From: Haloprofundus marisrubri
Lineage (GTDB): Archaea; Halobacteriota; Halobacteria; Halobacteriales; Haloferacaceae
Length of the DNA: 64,000 nucleotides
NCBI RefSeq assembly: GCF_001469955.1
Contig: NZ_LOPU01000029.1
Span: forward strand, 372,001-436,000
Reading direction: 5' to 3'
The notes beneath the pieces were generated by a model. That model saw only the letters and a program-made list of their open reading frames with translations. It was not told the DNA's origin and made no database searches. The translations under genes were made by a program, and so were the position numbers. The stretch's first letter is position 1, and the number at the start of each line of letters is the position of its first letter. Below are positions 62,329-64,000 of the stretch, piece by piece.

Positions 62329-63375
62329 ATGCATCGACTCATCGACGACCGGCCGCTCTCGGAGTCGTCGCTTTCAGCTGACGACGCACGAGCGGCGTAC
62401 GTCGACATGGTCCGGACGCGACGGTTCGACGAGCGCGCGCTTGCCCTCCAGCGACGTGGTTGGATGAGCGGCTACCCTCCGTTCCTCGGGCAGGAAGCCT
62501 CGCAGGTCGGCGCGGCTCACGCGATGGCCGACGACGACTGGCTGTTTCCGACGTACCGCTCGAACGCGCTCCAAATCGCCCGCGGCGTCCCGATGAGCGA
62601 CATCCTCCGGTTCCGCCGTGGCTACCCCGAGTACCACTCCGACCACGACGTGCCCGTATTCCCACAAGCGGTGCCTATCGCAAGCCAAATTCCGCACGCC
62701 GCCGGTGCGGGGATGGCCCGAAACTATCGAGAAAACGACGAAGCGATGGTGGTCTGTTTCGGCGACGGCGCGACCAGCGAGGGTGACTTCCACGAAGGGC
62801 TGAACTTCGCGGGCGTCTTCGACGCACCGGTCGTCTTCTTCTGTGAGAACAACGACTGGGCCATCTCGTTGCCACGCGAGCGCCAGACCAGAAGCGACTC
62901 CATCGCCGCAAAAGCCGAAGCGTACGGCATCGACGGCCTCCAAGTCGACGGCAACGACCCGTTGGCGGTCCGCGAGGCAGTCGAGCAAGGACTCGAATCG
63001 GCCAAAGAGGGTTCGCCCGTCCTCATCGAGAGTCTCACGTATCGCCGCGGCGCGCACACGACGGCCGACGACCCCTCCGCGTACCGCGACGACGACCCGG
63101 ACCTCCCCGAGTGGCGAAGCCGCGACCCGCTCGAACGGTTCGAGGAGTTCCTCCGCGCCGAGGGCGTCGTCGACGACGAGTTCGTCGACTCCGTGTACGA
63201 CGACGCGAACGAGGAACTCACCGAGGCAGTCGAAGTCGCCGAATCCGGCCCAGAGGCGGACCCCGACGAACTGTTCGACTTCGTCTACGGGTCGCTGCCG
63301 CCGGAACTCGAAGCCCAGCGCCAGCAGATGCACGACTCCATCGAGAACCACGACCCACAAGAACTCGACCGGTAA
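62329..63375 (+). CDS. ThDP-dependent dehydrogenase E1 component alpha subunit
   Basis: 348 aa from ATG 62329, with a CTTTATC box about 29 nt upstream. The ThDP motif is GDGATSEGDFHEGLNFAGVF (about 145-164) with the closing ENN. It corresponds to E1-alpha of pyruvate or branched-chain 2-oxoacid dehydrogenase. The other subunits (E1-beta, E2) are not nearby, so the substrate is unclear. Haloarchaea have several such paralogues. Confidence 0.87.
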   Translation: MHRLIDDRPLSESSLSADDARAAYVDMVRTRRFDERALALQRRGWMSGYPPFLGQEASQVGAAHAMADDDWLFPTYRSNALQIARGVPMSDILRFRRGYPEYHSDHDVPVFPQAVPIASQIPHAAGAGMARNYRENDEAMVVCFGDGATSEGDFHEGLNFAGVFDAPVVFFCENNDWAISLPRERQTRSDSIAAKAEAYGIDGLQVDGNDPLAVREAVEQGLESAKEGSPVLIESLTYRRGAHTTADDPSAYRDDDPDLPEWRSRDPLERFEEFLRAEGVVDDEFVDSVYDDANEELTEAVEVAESGPEADPDELFDFVYGSLPPELEAQRQQMHDSIENHDPQELDR

Positions 63376-63396
63376 CTCGGAGGTATCGCGGTCAGT

Positions 63397-64000
63397 TCAC
63401 CGAATCGGAATCGACCGCGCCGCAGCGTCCTGCTTTTCGGCTTTCTCGACGAGTCGCTCGATTCGCGTCTCCAGCGGCGGGTGCGTCGAGAGCAGTCGAC
63501 CGAGCGCCGTCTCGTCTTCGGGCATCCGGGGCGTCGGCAACCCGAAAAAGCGATTCAGCGGTGACTCGGTCGCTTGCTCCAGTCGGCGAAGCGCGCGGGC
63601 GAGCGACAGCGGCCGACCCGTTATCTCGACGGCTCTGTCGTCGGCGGCGAACTCCCGGCGGCGCGAGTACGCGCGGACCAACAACGTCAGTCCGACCGCG
63701 ACGAGCGTCACGATACCGCCCACACCGTGTTCGCTCCCCGAAAGCGGCGTCGCCGACGGCGTCCCGCGAATCCACGCCGTCGCTCGGGCGACGCCCTCGA
63801 AAAAGAGCGCAACGGGCAACAGCGCGACTGCGAGAATGCTGACGACTGTCCGAAGCGCACTGACGGCGAACGTCTGGACGAGTCCGTCGTAGCCTTCGAG
63901 ATGCGCGAGTTCGTGTGCCATCAGCGCCTCGAACTCGTCGGCGGAGAGCAGTCCGAACAGCGACCGGTCGACGACGACGACACCGCTCTTCGGCCCGCCG
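63397..64000 (-). CDS. M48-family metalloprotease (HtpX-like), cut by the window edge
   Basis: C-terminal 200 residues; the start lies beyond 64000. The zinc-binding motif HELAH is at codons 63918-63904, and two transmembrane segments follow. A further conserved glutamate is in REFAADDRAVEITG. HtpX proteins degrade damaged membrane proteins, with the active site inside the cytosol. Confidence 0.85.
   Translation of the reverse strand, partial: GGPKSGVVVVDRSLFGLLSADEFEALMAHELAHLEGYDGLVQTFAVSALRTVVSILAVALLPVALFFEGVARATAWIRGTPSATPLSGSEHGVGGIVTLVAVGLTLLVRAYSRRREFAADDRAVEITGRPLSLARALRRLEQATESPLNRFFGLPTPRMPEDETALGRLLSTHPPLETRIERLVEKAEKQDAAARSIPIR

Noticed and set aside
1-64000. CRISPR array, prophage or insertion sequence
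   Set aside because: No regular repeat-spacer series, no transposase, integrase or capsid gene was seen; only the tRNA-Pro repeat hints at past integration.

Overview
The window is a stretch of chromosome from a halophilic archaeon (class Halobacteria). The evidence is a high-GC, Asp/Glu-rich proteome, Tat-type lipoprotein signals, TATA boxes about 27 nt ahead of many ATGs (leaderless mRNAs), and signature genes: the archaeosine genes tgtA, arcS and raSEA, the F420 genes cofC, cofG and cofH, a CetZ tubulin, a SAMP3-like modifier and trmY. The gene set and order recall Haloferax relatives (cofG-cofC-secreted protein-cetZ), but the genus is inferred from memory, not measured.

Layout. 0-5.3 kb: a poly-gamma-glutamate-type pair (duplicated PgsC; PgsB with an extra N-terminal region) followed by small membrane proteins. 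5.3-11.5 kb: a complete minus-strand dipeptide/oligopeptide ABC importer. 11.9-13.3 kb: trmY, a CHY zinc-finger gene and a tRNA-Pro whose 3' end is repeated 141 bp downstream. 13.5-17.6 kb: ATP-grasp, arylsulfotransferase-like, Nudix and SHOCT proteins. 17.7-22.5 kb: tgtA, a histidine kinase and arcS. 22.9-31 kb: small conserved genes, one apparently frameshifted; a molybdopterin-linked group (yqeC, mobA, an aldehyde ferredoxin oxidoreductase homologue lacking its cluster cysteines); a patch of tiny membrane proteins; and the SAMP3-like operon. 31-43.7 kb: S9 peptidase, AzlCD, a cation/proton antiporter, a methyltransferase, an intact AOR, a VanZ-like protein, two paralogous lipoproteins and raSEA. 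44-47.4 kb: purine genes purQ, purS, purU and purC. 47.7-53.9 kb: a ThDP enzyme, an FAD-linked 2-hydroxyacid dehydrogenase, cofH, a membrane hydrolase-like protein and MscS. 54-64 kb: cofG, cofC, a secreted protein, cetZ, an NDUFA9-like reductase, tmk, tandem lipoproteins, an E1-alpha dehydrogenase and the C-terminal part of an M48 protease cut by the window edge.

Functional themes. Three archaeosine enzymes lie within 26 kb: TgtA inserts preQ0 at G15, and ArcS with RaSEA finish archaeosine. CofG and CofH make the F0 chromophore and CofC activates the lactyl unit of F420. MobA, YqeC, the MoaD-like SAMP3 and two AOR homologues point to a pterin-metal enzyme theme. No rRNA, CRISPR array, intact insertion sequence or integrase was seen. 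The best candidates for new biology are the AOR homologue without Fe-S ligands next to yqeC-mobA, the neighbour of SAMP3 that also ends in Gly-Gly, the YegP-like fusion on PgsB, and the tRNA-Pro 3' repeat.
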